A stretch of DNA of 64,000 bases from NCBI GenBank assembly GCA_910574745.1, contig CAJTCE010000011.1, forward strand, positions 46,701 through 110,700. The letters are read 5' to 3'. The translations under genes and the position numbers were made by a program. Below, piece by piece: positions 51,517 through 60,053 of this stretch. Below the pieces are notes generated by a model, which worked only from the letters and a program-made list of their open reading frames with translations, did no database searches and had not been told where the DNA came from. The stretch comes from Lachnospiraceae bacterium. Lineage in GTDB: Bacteria > Bacillota > Clostridia > Lachnospirales > Lachnospiraceae. Every line of letters starts with the position of its first letter. Positions within the stretch are counted from its first letter, which is position 1.

Positions 51517-52200
51517 ATGGATTTATTAGAAGTAAGATCAATTTCCAAAACTTACGGTAGTGGTGAAACATCCGTACGGGCATTGAAGAAAGTCAATTTT
51601 TCTGTCCAAAAGGGTGAGTATGTGGCTATTGTGGGGGAATCAGGCTCCGGAAAAAGTACATTACTCAATATGATTGGTGCGTTGGATAACCCGACATCAG
51701 GAAAAGTGCTGATCGACGGCAAAGATATTTTTGCAATGAAGGAGAGCAAGCTGACGATTTTCCGCAGGAGGAACATCGGCTTTATCTTTCAGGCATTCAA
51801 TCTGGTCCCAGAGCTTACTGTTGAGCAGAATATTATCTTCCCGGTACTGCTTGATTATCAGAAACCGGATAAGAAGTATCTGGAGGAGCTTTTGGAAGTT
51901 CTTAACTTGAAAGAACGCCGGAACCATCTGCCGAGCCAGTTATCTGGAGGTCAGCAGCAGAGGGTGGCAATCGGGCGTGCGTTGATTTCACGGCCTTCAC
52001 TGATACTCGCTGACGAGCCGACTGGAAATCTGGACACGCAGAACAGCAGTGAGGTAATTACTTTGCTGAAAAATGCGTCAAAGAGATACGCACAGACTAT
52101 TATTATGATTACGCATAGCCGGAGCATTGCACAGACTGCAGACCGGGTACTGCAGGTGTCGGATGGTGTGCTGACCGATCTGGGGAGGTGCAGTGAATGA
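51517..52200 (+). CDS. ABC transporter ATP-binding protein (module 2)
   Basis: A 227-residue LolD/BceA-type ATPase. Walker A GESGSGKST is near 42, Q-loop FIFQAFNLVP, signature [15 protein letters not shown] near 145 and Walker [13 protein letters not shown] near 165. It overlaps the permease gene by 4 bp. It is driven by the TTACAGTAA promoter, consistent with induction by the partner kinase. It is clearly homologous to the module 1 ATPase but not a recent copy. Confidence 0.96.
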   Translation: MDLLEVRSISKTYGSGETSVRALKKVNFSVQKGEYVAIVGESGSGKSTLLNMIGALDNPTSGKVLIDGKDIFAMKESKLTIFRRRNIGFIFQAFNLVPELTVEQNIIFPVLLDYQKPDKKYLEELLEVLNLKERRNHLPSQLSGGQQQRVAIGRALISRPSLILADEPTGNLDTQNSSEVITLLKNASKRYAQTIIMITHSRSIAQTADRVLQVSDGVLTDLGRCSE

Positions 52201-54530
52201 AAAGCTATCTTAGTCTTGTGCCGATTTCTGCAAAAGTCCGCAGGCGGCAGAACCGTATGACAATTCTATGCATTATATGTGCTGTTTTTCTTGTGACTGC
52301 GATTTTCAGTGTAACAGACATGATGATTCGGACGGAAAGCAGCATCATGTTGAGCAAGCATGGAAACTGGCATCTTCAACTGGATCATATCTCACAGGAT
52401 ATTGCAGAGGAAATCTGTAGACGTACAGATGTTACCGCCGTAGGTGCATCTTCCGTGTTTAACTATGACGGAGGGCAGCCGTATCGTATTCGCGAAAAAA
52501 AAGCTGTCTTATATGGTACCGAAGAAACCTATATGAACCAGATCTCAAATGGAATTACGGATGGGGCTTTTCCGCAGAATGATAGTGAAGTTATGCTTAG
52601 CCCAAATGCTGTAACAGCATTTGGAGCACAGATTGGAGACAATGTAACCTTGCATACCCCTGCCGGAGATGCAACGTTTACAATATCTGGGTTTGGTACA
52701 GAGGATAAAGGATATTATGAAAATCAGACCTATTTAGTAGGTGTATATATGACACAAACAGCATTTGCCTCCATTATGGAGAATAATGGAATTACAGACA
52801 ATGAGCCAGCCTATTATGTGCAGTTCGAGGATGCGACGAAAGCAACCAAAGCCATCACAGAATTGCAGGCACAATATCAGCTGCCGGCGGAAAACATCTC
52901 TGAAAATACCGGTGTAATGAGTATGGCAGGGCAAAGTAGCAATGAATCCATGAAACATTTTTACGGAATTGCAGTGATTCTGTTTATTATAGTGCTCTTA
53001 GCAGGCGTACTGATGATCTCTGGCAGCATGAACAGCAATATAGCCAATCGGACACAGTTCTTTGGCATGATGCGCTGTATTGGCGCAAGCCGCCAGCAAG
53101 TCATCCGCTTTGTGCGGCTGGAGGCATTGAATTGGTGCAAGATAGCAGTACCCGCTGGAATCCTTATGGGTACAATCATCAGTTGGGGCATCTGCGGGGG
53201 ACTCCGTTATGTTGTCGGTGGTGAATTTGCTGTGACACCGGTGTTCAAAATCAGCCCTGTCGGCCTTATCAGCGGAGCCGTGGTAGGAATTGTAACAGTA
53301 CTTTTGGCGGCACAATCCCCGGCAAAACGTGCTGCTAAGGTTTCCCCTATGTCGGCAGTTTCCGGTAATATGGAAAACACAGCTACTGTTTACCATGCCG
53401 CAAAGATAGGTGTTGGGAAAATTGACTGTTCTTTGGGCATACATCATGCAGTAGCATCAAAGAAAAACTGGTGTTTATTGACAGCCTCTTTTGCTCTCTG
53501 TATTATATTGTTTCTTTCTTTTTCCATTGTGATGGATATGGTACGGTTGTTGCTGCCATCACTAAATGTTACCTCAGCGGATCTTGCGTTAGCCAGTTAT
53601 AGTAATGAAATGGTTCTTGACCGTGATTTGGTTGATGAAATCAGAAAAATAGATGGCGTTGCAAATGCTTATGGCAGCAGCTATATGGGTAATATTCCTG
53701 CAACATCTTCAAGAACTGGGATAGACCATATCAATATTGTTTCCTATGATGATACGTTGTTGGACTATGCAAAAGGAAATATTGCTCAGGGAACCTTGAA
53801 TGAAGTTTATGGAGACAGCAACAAGGTTGCGACAGTCTTTAATAAAAACAACTCCTTAAAAGTCGGCGATACCATTCAGATTGCAGGCACTGAGGTTGAG
53901 ATTTCCTGCGCCCTGTCACAAGGACTGTTTGGCGATGATCTGATTGTAATCTGTTCACAGGAAACATTTGACCGCCTCATGGGACAGGAAAAATATGGTT
54001 TGATTGGTGTTCAACTGGAGAAAGATGCTACAAATGAAACAGTAGCACAGATTAGAAGACTTGAAAATGACGATATAGTCATTACTGACCAACGGGAAAG
54101 TAATCGGACGAACAACACATCTTATTGGGCATCACGGATTGTTTGCTATGGATTTTTGGCTATTATTGCGGTCATTACTCTATTTAATATTATTAACAGC
54201 ATCTCCATGAGTGTATCTGCAAGAACAAAACAGTATGGTGCAATGCGTGCTGTTGGTATGGATGATAGACAGCTTACACGAATGATTTCTGCTGAAGCCT
54301 TTACCTATGCTGTTTCAGGTCTGATTTTGGGTTGTGGAATGGGAATTCCTTTAAGCCGTTTTCTGTATACGCTGATGATTACACGTCATTTTGGAGTGGC
54401 ATGGCATTTGCCGATTGTATTGCTCGCTGTAGTAACTGTTTTTATTTTTGTTTCTGCTGTTATTGCAGCCCATGCTCCATCTAAACGGATATGCAATATG
54501 GCGATTACCGCAACAATTAATGAATTGTAA
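52197..54530 (+). CDS. ABC transporter permease, FtsX type (module 2)
   Basis: A 777-residue permease with N-terminal TM (about 20-40), a large extracellular domain (about 50-260) and two FtsX blocks (about 265-395 and 650-770), the last ending AAHAPSKRICNMAITATINEL. It should pair with the ATPase upstream and with the kinase in a Bce-like sensing and detoxification unit. Start overlaps the ATPase stop (ATGA). A paralogous C-terminal fragment follows at 54,606. Confidence 0.94.
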   Translation: MKSYLSLVPISAKVRRRQNRMTILCIICAVFLVTAIFSVTDMMIRTESSIMLSKHGNWHLQLDHISQDIAEEICRRTDVTAVGASSVFNYDGGQPYRIREKKAVLYGTEETYMNQISNGITDGAFPQNDSEVMLSPNAVTAFGAQIGDNVTLHTPAGDATFTISGFGTEDKGYYENQTYLVGVYMTQTAFASIMENNGITDNEPAYYVQFEDATKATKAITELQAQYQLPAENISENTGVMSMAGQSSNESMKHFYGIAVILFIIVLLAGVLMISGSMNSNIANRTQFFGMMRCIGASRQQVIRFVRLEALNWCKIAVPAGILMGTIISWGICGGLRYVVGGEFAVTPVFKISPVGLISGAVVGIVTVLLAAQSPAKRAAKVSPMSAVSGNMENTATVYHAAKIGVGKIDCSLGIHHAVASKKNWCLLTASFALCIILFLSFSIVMDMVRLLLPSLNVTSADLALASYSNEMVLDRDLVDEIRKIDGVANAYGSSYMGNIPATSSRTGIDHINIVSYDDTLLDYAKGNIAQGTLNEVYGDSNKVATVFNKNNSLKVGDTIQIAGTEVEISCALSQGLFGDDLIVICSQETFDRLMGQEKYGLIGVQLEKDATNETVAQIRRLENDDIVITDQRESNRTNNTSYWASRIVCYGFLAIIAVITLFNIINSISMSVSARTKQYGAMRAVGMDDRQLTRMISAEAFTYAVSGLILGCGMGIPLSRFLYTLMITRHFGVAWHLPIVLLAVVTVFIFVSAVIAAHAPSKRICNMAITATINEL

Positions 54531-54869
54531 GTAAAAGGTTGAAAATATCCTGCCGGACAGAGTAAGTCTCTCGTTCGGCAGAGATATTTTAAGAAAAGGG
54601 GGGCGACTAGGAGGAGCTGGGAAAAGTGTAAGATTTCGTTTATTCTATTTTTAATGGTTACCTTTTTCTGTATTGCTGCAGTATACACGCCGGCGAAATG
54701 GATGCGAGACATGGCAATCACAGATACGATAAAGAACCTGTAAATGAAACAATAGATAAAACTGCGGCACAGTGGAAATGAAAAGCCGCTATATTGCAGA
54801 ATATTTTATACATCAGTTTTAGAATGTGAGAATGGAATATGGAAAATAAGGATTTGGAGGTGTATTGAT
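54531..54869 (+). other. Hairpin and pseudogene tail after module 2
   Basis: 339 bp with a hairpin at 54,542-54,590 (AAAATATC/GATATTTT outside, CTGCCG/CGGCAG inside; a weak T-run) and the permease tail at 54,606-54,743. No gene otherwise. Confidence 0.65.
54606..54743 (+). pseudogene. Remnant C-terminus of a second FtsX permease
   Basis: The frame ending at TAA 54,741 reads FILFLMVTFFCIAAVYTPAK and MRDMAITDTIKNL, parallel to the end of the intact permease (NMAITATINEL). Only about the last 45 codons remain. It shows that another permease copy was deleted here. Confidence 0.78.
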
Positions 54870-55172
54870 ATGGTTGGAGCAATTATAGTCGCAGTGATAG
54901 GAATTGTATTCATAACACTTGGTTATTTGATGTGGAAAAAGGAAAAAATCACTTTACTTCATAGTTATCATTATGAAAAAGTGTCTCCAAGTGATAAAAA
55001 GGCTTTTTGTAAAATATCACGTTGGGGTGTTATTATTATTGGAATTGGTCTTTTGGTGACTGCTATAATAATCGGTATAACAGATTCAGCATTAAGTTTT
55101 ATCGCTTTTGCATTGTGATTTGTTGTGGGATTGGCGTTGCTGCTTTATGCAGGAGCAAAATATAACCGCTAA
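54870..55172 (+). pseudogene. DUF3784 membrane protein with opal interruption
   Basis: Starting MVGAIIVAVIGIVFITLGYL with KEKITLLHSYHYEKV, a DUF3784 family protein of two to three helices. TGA at 55,116-55,118 stops it after 82 codons, but the same frame continues FVVGLALLLYAGAKYNR to TAA at 55,170, giving the expected 100-residue family length. The short form may still be expressed. The ribosome site is GGAGGTG. Confidence 0.7.
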
Positions 55173-55228
55173 TAGAGAAGAAAATTCGAGTTTATCAAGC
55201 CACACTCCCAACTAAATAGCACCAGCAT

Positions 55229-55276
55229 AAAACCGCTGCTACATGGAAACGTACACAACCATGCAACAGCGGTTTT
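55229..55276. terminator. Bidirectional terminator next to the XRE gene
   Basis: Perfect 10-bp stem AAAACCGCTG (55,229-55,238)/CAGCGGTTTT (55,267-55,276), two bases from the XRE stop codon. Confidence 0.85.
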
Positions 55277-55277
55277 C

Positions 55278-56093
55278 TTATTTCCGTTTCTTTCTCTGGC
55301 TGACATAGCTTTTGAAGAATTTCGATTTTTCAAGGATGTGTACAAGCTGCCCGAACTCCACATCAGACAGCTTGTTATAATTGATACCCAGCCGCTTGCA
55401 GTAAAGCGCAGCCTGCTTTTCAAGAGGGCTTCCCTTAAAATTTGCGACATCCTCTAAATCCTGCTTCAATTCTTCGGCAATGGTAGTTGGCGGCGCACTC
55501 TCACTGTCAGACTTATGTGCGGCACGGATGTTACGGACGATTGCGCTTATATCGTCCTGTATCATGTGGCTGAAATATTCGTCATCCTCAATGTGTGCAG
55601 CCCGTAAAATCCGGAGGTGCGGGTCATCTTCCCCAGGGCGGTAGCGTTCTATAATTTCGTGCCGGACAGTATCAACAAGGGAATTGAGGTTTTGAATCTG
55701 CATGGAAGCAATCCCGTCCACATAAACCTCAATGTCAGCCAGAAACTTTATAAAATCCTTGTGGGTGGCAAGTTCACACAGCAGGCGGTTGTTAATCCGG
55801 CCACTTTTCAGAAGCGCAACCATTTCATCACTCAAATGCAGTTCTGTTAAAGGCGTGTTGGCCTGCTCCCTGTTCTCTGTCAGGCACAGGATATAATCCA
55901 CAGATACCCCATAAAACTTTGCCAGCTTCAAAAGGCTTCCGTGGTTGATTTCTTTATTGTTGTTATTTTCATTTTCATAGCTTCCGAGAGCCGAGCTTGA
56001 AATACCAGTGGCCGCTTCCAGTTCTTCCAGCTTCAAATGCCGCTCCACCCGTAAATCCTTCAGCCGTTCCTGAATTGTGGTAGCCCCTTTCAT
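55278..56093 (-). CDS. XRE-family transcriptional regulator of the mobile element
   Basis: A 271-residue regulator with an N-terminal XRE helix-turn-helix (about 8-68: LEELEAATGISSSALGSYEN) and a long C-terminal helical part of unknown function. It is divergent from the element's operon starting at 56,626 and likely represses it or itself. A palindromic operator lies at its promoter (56,155-56,170). The start is ATG after GGGAATAAGGGAAT. It marks the left end of recognisable element genes. Confidence 0.88.
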   Translation of the reverse strand: MKGATTIQERLKDLRVERHLKLEELEAATGISSSALGSYENENNNNKEINHGSLLKLAKFYGVSVDYILCLTENREQANTPLTELHLSDEMVALLKSGRINNRLLCELATHKDFIKFLADIEVYVDGIASMQIQNLNSLVDTVRHEIIERYRPGEDDPHLRILRAAHIEDDEYFSHMIQDDISAIVRNIRAAHKSDSESAPPTTIAEELKQDLEDVANFKGSPLEKQAALYCKRLGINYNKLSDVEFGQLVHILEKSKFFKSYVSQRKKRK

Positions 56094-56139
56094 ATTCCCT
56101 TATTCCCCTTTCCTGCGGCCAGCCTGCCGCAACAGAACC

Positions 56140-56170
56140 ATTATACCACACTCATTCCACAATCGTGGAA
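56140..56170 (-). promoter_or_regulatory. Promoter and operator of the XRE gene
   Basis: On the minus strand, -10 TATAAT (56,140-56,145). The palindrome TTCCAC-AATC-GTGGAA (56,155-56,170) lies between -10 and -35, as expected for autorepression. Confidence 0.6.
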
Positions 56171-56625
56171 ATTTTCGGATTTCGGGCTTGATTCCTACTT
56201 TGTGGATATACGGCACAGGGTACAAAAATGTCCTATGATATAGGCAGTTCATCGATGGATTATTCCAATCGAATGACCGGCCTGTATGGGATATGCTCCC
56301 CGGCGATGTAACGCAACGACTTCCAGCAGGGAAATGGAGGAACCCTGACCGGAACGAGCGTACCAAGCGGAGTGAAACGCCGCCAAAGACGGGGGCAGGA
56401 ACGACAGCAGAAGGAACCGGCAAAAATGAACACCGAAACGATACCGAAACACAACAATCCCACAGGGCATAGTCTGCCCTGTCCGTAATACCAAGGGAGA
56501 TTTTGGGGCGGCTCTACGGCTGTATTTCCCTTAAAAATCACCCCGAAACGCTACACAAAAAACCGCTACCCGCCCATTCCGGCTGTTACTGCTGAACCGG
56601 GCGGTTTTTCTATGAAGGAGGCACT
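56171..56625 (+). other. Gene-free divergent region of the element
   Basis: 455 bp. Contains the palindrome ACAGGGCA-TAGTC-TGCCCTGT (56,460-56,480), a short reading frame MNTETIPKHNNPTGHSLPCP with AAGGAACCGG before it, and a terminator-like fold with CCGC...GCGG and TTTTT ending near 56,613, just before the first gene. It may be a leader with attenuation or the replication control region. The short frame is unverified. Confidence 0.45.
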
Positions 56626-56817
56626 ATGCCGAGAATGTCAAAGAAGTTGAAGAAAGAGCTTGCTTTCTTCCTGAACGACCGGGGGCGCAGAAGCTACAAT
56701 GGACTCTGCCGGAAATGCCAGCATGGATGTAAGCAGAGTTTCCGGGCTGTCATTATTGACTGCCCCCGCTACCAAGCCAAACGAGCCAGAAGGAGGACAC
56801 CATCTAATGAATTGTGA
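56626..56817 (+). CDS. Small Cys-rich mobile-element protein, 63 aa
   Basis: A 63-residue basic protein, MPRMSKKLKKELAFFLNDRG, with Cys pairs in GLCRKCQHGCKQSFRAVIIDC and a basic tail. It probably binds zinc or nucleic acid. Similar small proteins precede replication genes in Clostridia elements, without known function. The ribosome site is AAGGAGGCACT. The next gene starts within its last codons (11-bp overlap). Confidence 0.6.
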   Translation: MPRMSKKLKKELAFFLNDRGRRSYNGLCRKCQHGCKQSFRAVIIDCPRYQAKRARRRTPSNEL

Positions 56818-57145
56818 ATTTATGATAGCCAGTACGCCCCTGCCGCCCTGTATGCCGTTCCCAAAGGCAATGCTCCGGCTTCCGGTCGGCAACACGGCAA
56901 AAGTCATGTACGCCCGCCTGTTGGATGAAATCCTGACAAGGGGAACCGAGGACAGCAACGGGATTCTGTTTATCCGATTCCCCGTCATGGAGATAGCGGC
57001 GGCACTTTCCCGAAGCCCCCAGACCTGCAAGCGTTCCCTGAATGAGCTGGAACAGGCTGGAATGATAATGCGTGTCCGTCAGGGAATCGGTGAAGTCAGC
57101 CATATGTATATCCTGCTCCCCAGGGAGGGCGTTGCCCATGAATGA
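56807..57145 (+). CDS. RepA_N-like replication initiator/winged-helix protein
   Basis: A 112-residue protein resembling the N-terminal DNA-binding domain of RepA_N initiators: YARLLDEILTRGTEDSNGILFI, then AAALSRSPQTCKRSLNELEQAG and a wing ending SHMYILLP. It is much shorter than full RepA proteins, which is usual for this element type. ATG 56,807 follows AGGAGG. It overlaps the following DUF3847 gene by 8 bp. Role: element replication or its regulation. Confidence 0.7.
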   Translation: MNCEFMIASTPLPPCMPFPKAMLRLPVGNTAKVMYARLLDEILTRGTEDSNGILFIRFPVMEIAAALSRSPQTCKRSLNELEQAGMIMRVRQGIGEVSHMYILLPREGVAHE

Positions 57146-57431
57146 GAAACTGGAAAAATTGAATCAGGAAATTGAAAAGACCGAAGCCAGACTGCGGCGG
57201 GCGCAGCATAAAGAGAAAATGCTGGAACACCAGATAAAGACCCTGAACCGGAAGGAACGGACGCACCGGCTCTGCACCAGAGGGGCAATGCTGGAAAGAC
57301 ATCTCCCCCACCCGGAATCCGTGACGGACGAGCAGGTCAGCACTATCTTAAAGGTACTGTTTCACCGGAGCGACACGAAGCGTCTTGTGGCACAGGTTCT
57401 TACCAAAAACCGGAAGGAGGACACAGAATGA
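57138..57431 (+). CDS. DUF3847 mobile-element protein
   Basis: A 97-residue, highly charged, coiled-coil protein (MNEKLEKLNQEIEKTEARLR, about 1-45) with a C-terminal RRGAMLERHL-like segment (TRGAMLERHL) and a globular end. It matches the DUF3847 family, found only in conjugative and mobilizable elements of Firmicutes. Function unknown. It overlaps both neighbours by a few bases and so is translationally coupled. Confidence 0.78.
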   Translation: MNEKLEKLNQEIEKTEARLRRAQHKEKMLEHQIKTLNRKERTHRLCTRGAMLERHLPHPESVTDEQVSTILKVLFHRSDTKRLVAQVLTKNRKEDTE

Positions 57432-57943
57432 AATTTTCAAAAGGCGAGCTGGATATTATCTACCAGTATGCCGCACCCACCAAGGCGAAAACCCTTGCGG
57501 GCATGAAAGAAATCGTGCCAGTGATAAAGGACTTACTGACAAAGGCAATCGTGGAGAACGCCATCCGAAAACTGGAAAAGATACCGGAGCCGGAGTGCAG
57601 CCAGTTTGTCACTGCTACAAAAACCCGGTTCCTGGCAGAGCGTGACAATTCCATCCGCCAGCGGCTTGCGGCGGCAAAGGTACAGGAGTCAATCATGCAG
57701 GGGCATGACCTGTCCGGGATAGAACGATTCCGCCCGGAAACCCGCCACATGATTATGGTGGAAGTACAGAAGCAATGCTTTGTTGGCTTTAAAGGGGAGC
57801 GGTTCCGCTTTTATCTCTCCGATGAAGGCTACCGGAACGCAAAGCGCAGCGAGCAGGAGGGAGAAATCAAGATAAAGAGCCATGCCGCCGTTGTTGACGG
57901 AAAGCTCTATCCTGACAAAACACCGAAACAGCAGGAGCGATAA
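57428..57943 (+). CDS. Mobile-element hypothetical protein, 171 aa
   Basis: A 171-residue helical, Lys/Glu-rich protein starting MKFSKGELDIIYQYAAPTKA. It has a middle section ATKTRFLAERDNSIRQRLA and a C-terminal part with RFRFYLSDEGYRNAK. I do not recognise a named family. It overlaps the DUF3847 gene by 4 bp and is the last gene before the hairpin-rich tract with the putative transfer origin. Confidence 0.6.
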   Translation: MKFSKGELDIIYQYAAPTKAKTLAGMKEIVPVIKDLLTKAIVENAIRKLEKIPEPECSQFVTATKTRFLAERDNSIRQRLAAAKVQESIMQGHDLSGIERFRPETRHMIMVEVQKQCFVGFKGERFRFYLSDEGYRNAKRSEQEGEIKIKSHAAVVDGKLYPDKTPKQQER

Positions 57944-58350
57944 AAAAGCCTGTTCCAGAATCAAAGTGCGCCAGGCTCGTTCTGATTTATGTCGCCTATG
58001 GCGTAATTGGTACGGTTGATTTCCAACTGCCAGAAACTCCACTTGCAATTTTGGCTTCCAAAGCGACAAGCTGGAAAACTCCCCTCTGAAAGAGGGCGCA
58101 ATTATACACCACTTAGGGAAGTGGTGCATTGCGCCCTGCCGGGGGCGTCCTGCGGACAGCGGATGATTTCCGTAGATTTTCAATCTGCTCCAATCATCAC
58201 AGGGGAAGCTACCTTTCCCCTGCGCTGGCTTTGCCAGCTACCCCTTTGTGGGCTTGCCGCCCGCAAATCTTTCAGAAAGTGTATTCCATTTGGTAAGTTA
58301 AAGCTGTATAATAGTGCCAGCGATAAATCAGGATTGGAGGTTTTTGTTTT
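57944..58350 (+). other. Putative transfer origin (oriT) and hairpin cluster
   Basis: 407 bp with no gene. AAAGTGCGCC (57,963-57,972) resembles the RSF1010/MobQ nic core (AAGTGCGCCCT). CGCC-TAT-GGCG lies near 57,993. A 45-nt two-part stem-loop (58,093-58,137) has an AGGGCGCAAT/ATTGCGCCCT outer and CACCACTT/AAGTGGTG inner stem. Further hairpins are CAGGGGAA/TTTCCCCTG and GCTGGC-TTT-GCCAGC near 58,198-58,236. This is consistent with oriT or a single-strand replication start. Confidence 0.5.
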
Positions 58351-58725
58351 ATGAAAAAAATTTTATTGATAGTTTGCACTTTAGCACTTATGGTATCTTT
58401 AACTGCGTGTGATTCAAAATTTGACGGTAGCCGTATCGGAAACGACAGTGAGTTTATCATGGAGTATCGTGTCTTAAATACAACAGACACGCAAGACTTG
58501 ATTGCTGAATCTGGAGATATCATTAGTGGAAATATTATAGTTAATAAGGGGAGTTTATCAATAAAAATTCAGAAAGATGATGAAGAACCTATCTATGAGA
58601 ACAACGGAATTTCTGTATCTAATGAATTTGATGTTGAAATTAATGAAAGTGGAACGTATACAGTTTCAGTAACTGGTGAAAAAGCGAAAGGAAGTGTCAG
58701 TTTTACAGTAGTTACTAATCAATAG
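58351..58725 (+). CDS. Small lipoprotein cargo
   Basis: A 124-residue lipoprotein with lipobox LTAC (Cys20) and a beta-rich domain (about 40-124) ending SGTYTVSVTGEKAKGSVSF, suggesting a small jelly-roll or Ig-like fold. It has no element function known to me. Its AT-rich codon use differs from the GC-richer element genes on both sides, so it was inserted between oriT and the relaxase. Start ATG after GGATTGGAGG. Confidence 0.75.
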   Translation: MKKILLIVCTLALMVSLTACDSKFDGSRIGNDSEFIMEYRVLNTTDTQDLIAESGDIISGNIIVNKGSLSIKIQKDDEEPIYENNGISVSNEFDVEINESGTYTVSVTGEKAKGSVSFTVVTNQ

Positions 58726-58730
58726 GCAAC

Positions 58731-58760
58731 TTCCAGTTTGACATACTCGAAAATCGGGAT
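58731..58760 (+). repeat. Gene border C
   Basis: TTCCAGTTTG at 58,731-58,740, five bases after the lipoprotein stop, followed by CGAAAATCGGGA. AACTTCC and a TTTTCG block similar to the latter occur near 36,036. Confidence 0.5.
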
Positions 58761-58777
58761 TTAGGAGAGGGAAAAAT

Positions 58778-59146
58778 ATGAAAGCAGATCTCATTAAGAA
58801 ATATTTTCAGTCTTGGATAGATAATGATATTGAGATTGTAAAGCAGACTTTTTCTGAAAATGCTTTGTATAGTGAATGCTATGGTCCGGAATATCATGGC
58901 TTATCACAAATTGCAATGTGGTTTGAAGATTGGCATAATAAAGGACAAGTATTGGAATGGACAATTAAGCGAATTTTAGAACTAAATCAAACGTTAATTG
59001 TTGAATGGTACTTTAAATGCAATTATGATGGCAGGGTAGATGACTTTGATGGTGTTACAATAGCAGACTTTGATAATGATATGAAGATATTAAAATTATG
59101 TGAATTTCAATCGAAGGCAGAACACTACTATCCATATGAATCATGA
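58778..59146 (+). CDS. SnoaL-like/NTF2 family protein
   Basis: A 122-residue cone-fold protein of the NTF2/SnoaL-like superfamily, with LIKKYFQSWIDNDIEIVKQTF near 5-25, quoted as KKYFQSWIDNDIEIV, and DFDGVTIADFD and LCEFQSKAEHYYPY near the end. Members isomerise or hydrate small molecules, but the substrate is unknown. It is a single-gene insertion like its neighbours. The ATG follows AGGAGAGGG. Codon use is AT-rich. Confidence 0.83.
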   Translation: MKADLIKKYFQSWIDNDIEIVKQTFSENALYSECYGPEYHGLSQIAMWFEDWHNKGQVLEWTIKRILELNQTLIVEWYFKCNYDGRVDDFDGVTIADFDNDMKILKLCEFQSKAEHYYPYES

Positions 59147-59173
59147 TACAAATATGTATAAAGAACAATGAAA

Positions 59174-59183
59174 TTCCAGTTTG
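59174..59183 (+). repeat. Gene border D
   Basis: TTCCAGTTTG, 27 bases after the SnoaL-like gene's stop and directly before the methyltransferase ribosome site GGGAGG. Confidence 0.4.
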
Positions 59184-59194
59184 GGAGGTACAAA

Positions 59195-59980
59195 ATGGAA
59201 GAAAAATTTAAATGGAGCGGACAGCAGTATTCCATGGCAAATGGATTGCAGTCACATATTGGCACACAGCTATTAAGTGGCATACCGTTCACTGACGATG
59301 CGCTGGTGTTGGATGTAGGGTGCGGCAGTGGGAATTTGACCTTTGCGATTGCCGAGCAGGTTCCTAATGGTCGTGTTGTTGCGATAGACTTGTCAGAATC
59401 CATGATTGAAAAATGCAAAGCGGAAAGTAAGAAAAGCAAAATTGAGAATGTATTGTTCAAAGTACAAGGAATAAATGATATAAATTTCAAGGAAGAGTTT
59501 GATATTATTTTTTCTAACTCTGTTTTACATTGGATGCTAAATATAGAGGATGCCGCCGGGAGATTGTATAGAGCCCTGCGAAATAATGGCGTAGCTGCAC
59601 TGCAATTTCCGCTTCTTAATGCACAACACCCGCTTGTTTCCTATGCGAATCGTGCCATTGAAGAAATGCAGATATCCGGTTATTATACCGGATGGAAATT
59701 TCCATGGTATGTGCCTACGGCAGAAGAATTTTACCGTGTGCTTGTTTATGCGGGATTTAATAATCCAAACGTTTTTGAAACCAGCAATATTTTTGAATTC
59801 GAAAATGCAGAGGCAGTCTATCAGCATTTTCAATCAGTCGGATTAGAACTATATGCAGACGTTTTGCCAAAGGATAAAAGAGAAGAGTATTTGAAAACAA
59901 TTTTAGAAGATTTAAGAAGCGATTTTAGTGGAAAGGCTGATTTGATATACCATCGTTTATTTGCTTATGCTGATAAGTAA
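59195..59980 (+). CDS. Class I SAM-dependent methyltransferase
   Basis: A 261-residue methyltransferase of the trans-aconitate 2-methyltransferase-like type. Motif I VLDVGCGSGNLTFAIA is near 34-49, motif II VVAIDLSESMIEKC near 58-71, and FDIIFSNSVLHWML near 105-118. It methylates a small molecule or acid. ATG 59,195 follows GGGAGGT; an earlier start adds nine unconserved residues. It is the last of the three AT-rich cargo genes before the relaxase, with CCAGTT palindrome F after its stop. Confidence 0.9.
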   Translation: MEEKFKWSGQQYSMANGLQSHIGTQLLSGIPFTDDALVLDVGCGSGNLTFAIAEQVPNGRVVAIDLSESMIEKCKAESKKSKIENVLFKVQGINDINFKEEFDIIFSNSVLHWMLNIEDAAGRLYRALRNNGVAALQFPLLNAQHPLVSYANRAIEEMQISGYYTGWKFPWYVPTAEEFYRVLVYAGFNNPNVFETSNIFEFENAEAVYQHFQSVGLELYADVLPKDKREEYLKTILEDLRSDFSGKADLIYHRLFAYADK

Positions 59981-59987
59981 ACTTTGT

Positions 59988-60005
59988 CCAGTTTATTGAA
60001 CTGGC
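59988..60005 (+). repeat. Gene border F
   Basis: CCAGTT-TATTG-AACTGG palindrome (59,989-60,005) with TCCAGTTT core, eight bases after the methyltransferase stop. Confidence 0.5.
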
Positions 60006-60053
60006 AAACCATTAAAGAACTAAATAACCCGCCGCCCACCCGCGGCACACCCA

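Noticed and set aside
56100..56541. Minus-strand frames upstream of the XRE gene
   Set aside because: They cross the XRE promoter and operator and have no start signals; the region is better read as regulatory DNA.
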